A stretch of 64,000 bases of DNA. Origin: Lunularia cruciata (lineage: Eukaryota > Streptophyta > Marchantiopsida > Lunulariales > Lunulariaceae). The position numbers and the translations under genes are program-made. Under the pieces are notes generated by a model. The model saw nothing but the letters and a program-made list of their open reading frames with translations. It made no database searches and was not told the DNA's origin. Below are positions 63,153-64,000 of the stretch, one piece after another. Positions within the stretch are counted from its first letter, which is position 1, and each line of letters starts with the position of its first letter. The DNA is taken from the NCBI GenBank assembly GCA_948567375.1, contig OX419760.1:64290911-64354910 (forward strand), in the 5' to 3' direction.

Positions 63153-64000
63153 CTTCATCACACACAGAGGCACTGATATCACAATGCATGAACCTCTAAA
63201 AAGTCAGCCACGACACCAGAATGAGCTGAGCAAAAAGCAATCGCAACAAAGATCTTGTCTAGTAGAAACCAGTGCAGCAGTGACGGAGAGTGAATGTTTT
63301 GACAAACATGAGGCACCCTAAGAATGAGCAGAGAACCGGCCCGATAATCTCTCTTGTTTTGTTCAATCAACCCTAAGGTACCGGAGTACACCTTACAGAT
63401 GAATGACTTGACTGAATCGCTAGAGAGAAACTGCTCAAAACTTAAAGGGTGGTGAGAAGGAGGTGTTTGGTGCAGCGCATCATATCTCTATGCGAGAAAG
63501 GGCACCACCTCCACATTAAATAATTGAGCTAATGTTGGAGTCTTCACCATCTTTCACTTACATCTACTTCTCGTGAAGAAAGACCTAGTGCCCAGAACTG
63601 CAACGCAGTTGAGTGAACCCTGATGTACGCTCCTACAAGATCCGGAGTATCATCTTTACGTGCTGAGAAGCGTCTTCTTCAGCACCAAGGGGAGAACAGA
63701 GGCAAAGACTGGAAGATGAGGCTTTAAGTTTCACTATCCACAGGGCAAAATGGCCATGTATAGAAGACAAGCAGGGGTAAGTGTGTTGTGAGCAAAATCT
63801 TGCCTTCTGATCAGCAGCTATGCCCGTGAGCTTTAGGCTAAGATAAAAGTGGGGTTAACTTGGAACATCACTTGAGATTACACTCCAAACGAACAAAAAC
63901 AGCGCGAGATAAATCAACATCATGTAAAATTGCAGAAATTAAAGACATTGCTCGATCAGCTCGGGCACACTGTCCACCTCCACAATTTCTCAGACGCAAA
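63153..64000 (-). other. Probable first visible intron of PRMT10
   Basis: CpG-containing sequence upstream of the TVLDVG exon. The acceptor is ...GATGAAG just before 63152. Neither strand shows the N-terminal PRMT10 helix or any other known motif. A 70-codon minus-strand frame near 63179-63391 has no recognisable similarity. Confidence 0.5.

Overview
The window is nuclear DNA of a streptophyte, almost certainly a land plant. It carries exons of the plant-type arginine methyltransferase PRMT10, a fragment of plastid phytoene desaturase, and a secreted protein of the At4g14100-like family, set in a large excess of old retroelement DNA. The PRMT10 introns visible here are compact (95 to 552 bases). 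Together with the low gene density this fits a bryophyte or another non-flowering plant better than a compact angiosperm genome, but the sequence alone does not fix the clade. Layout: 0.2-2.3 kb holds the 3' end of a decayed Ty3/gypsy element (integrase, purine tract, probable LTR). 2.3-16 kb is AT-rich, CpG-poor repeat DNA with remnants of two dispersed families, both seen again in opposite orientation at 43-46 kb and 52-57 kb. 16-36 kb is a patchwork of less decayed, more CpG-rich DNA. It contains at least ten pieces of one non-LTR retroelement family, a degenerate tandem array (21.4-22.8 kb), the one complete intact gene (26.93-27.79 kb, with TATA box) and a broken phytoene desaturase fragment (32.63-33.01 kb). 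36-46 kb holds a gypsy reverse transcriptase/RNase H relic, a PIF/Harbinger-like transposase relic and one of the dispersed families. 46.46-51.43 kb is a complete but dead Ty1/copia element with both LTRs, primer-binding site and polypurine tract. 52-57.9 kb holds a second retroelement-like unit coding for a long coiled-coil protein, with an internal 1.74-kb direct repeat. 59.6-64 kb is a gene-bearing island with the last six exons of PRMT10 on the minus strand. A short plus-strand coding candidate converges on it, its stop codon 19 bases from the PRMT10 stop. The most interesting signal is the 3' tail of the non-LTR family. It is found at many sites as 5'-truncated pieces and contains two consecutive short hairpins. 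The second is kept by paired (compensatory) base changes in diverged copies, which points to selection on an RNA structure, probably a recognition signal for the element's own reverse transcriptase. No operon-like organisation, CRISPR array, rRNA or tRNA gene was seen.
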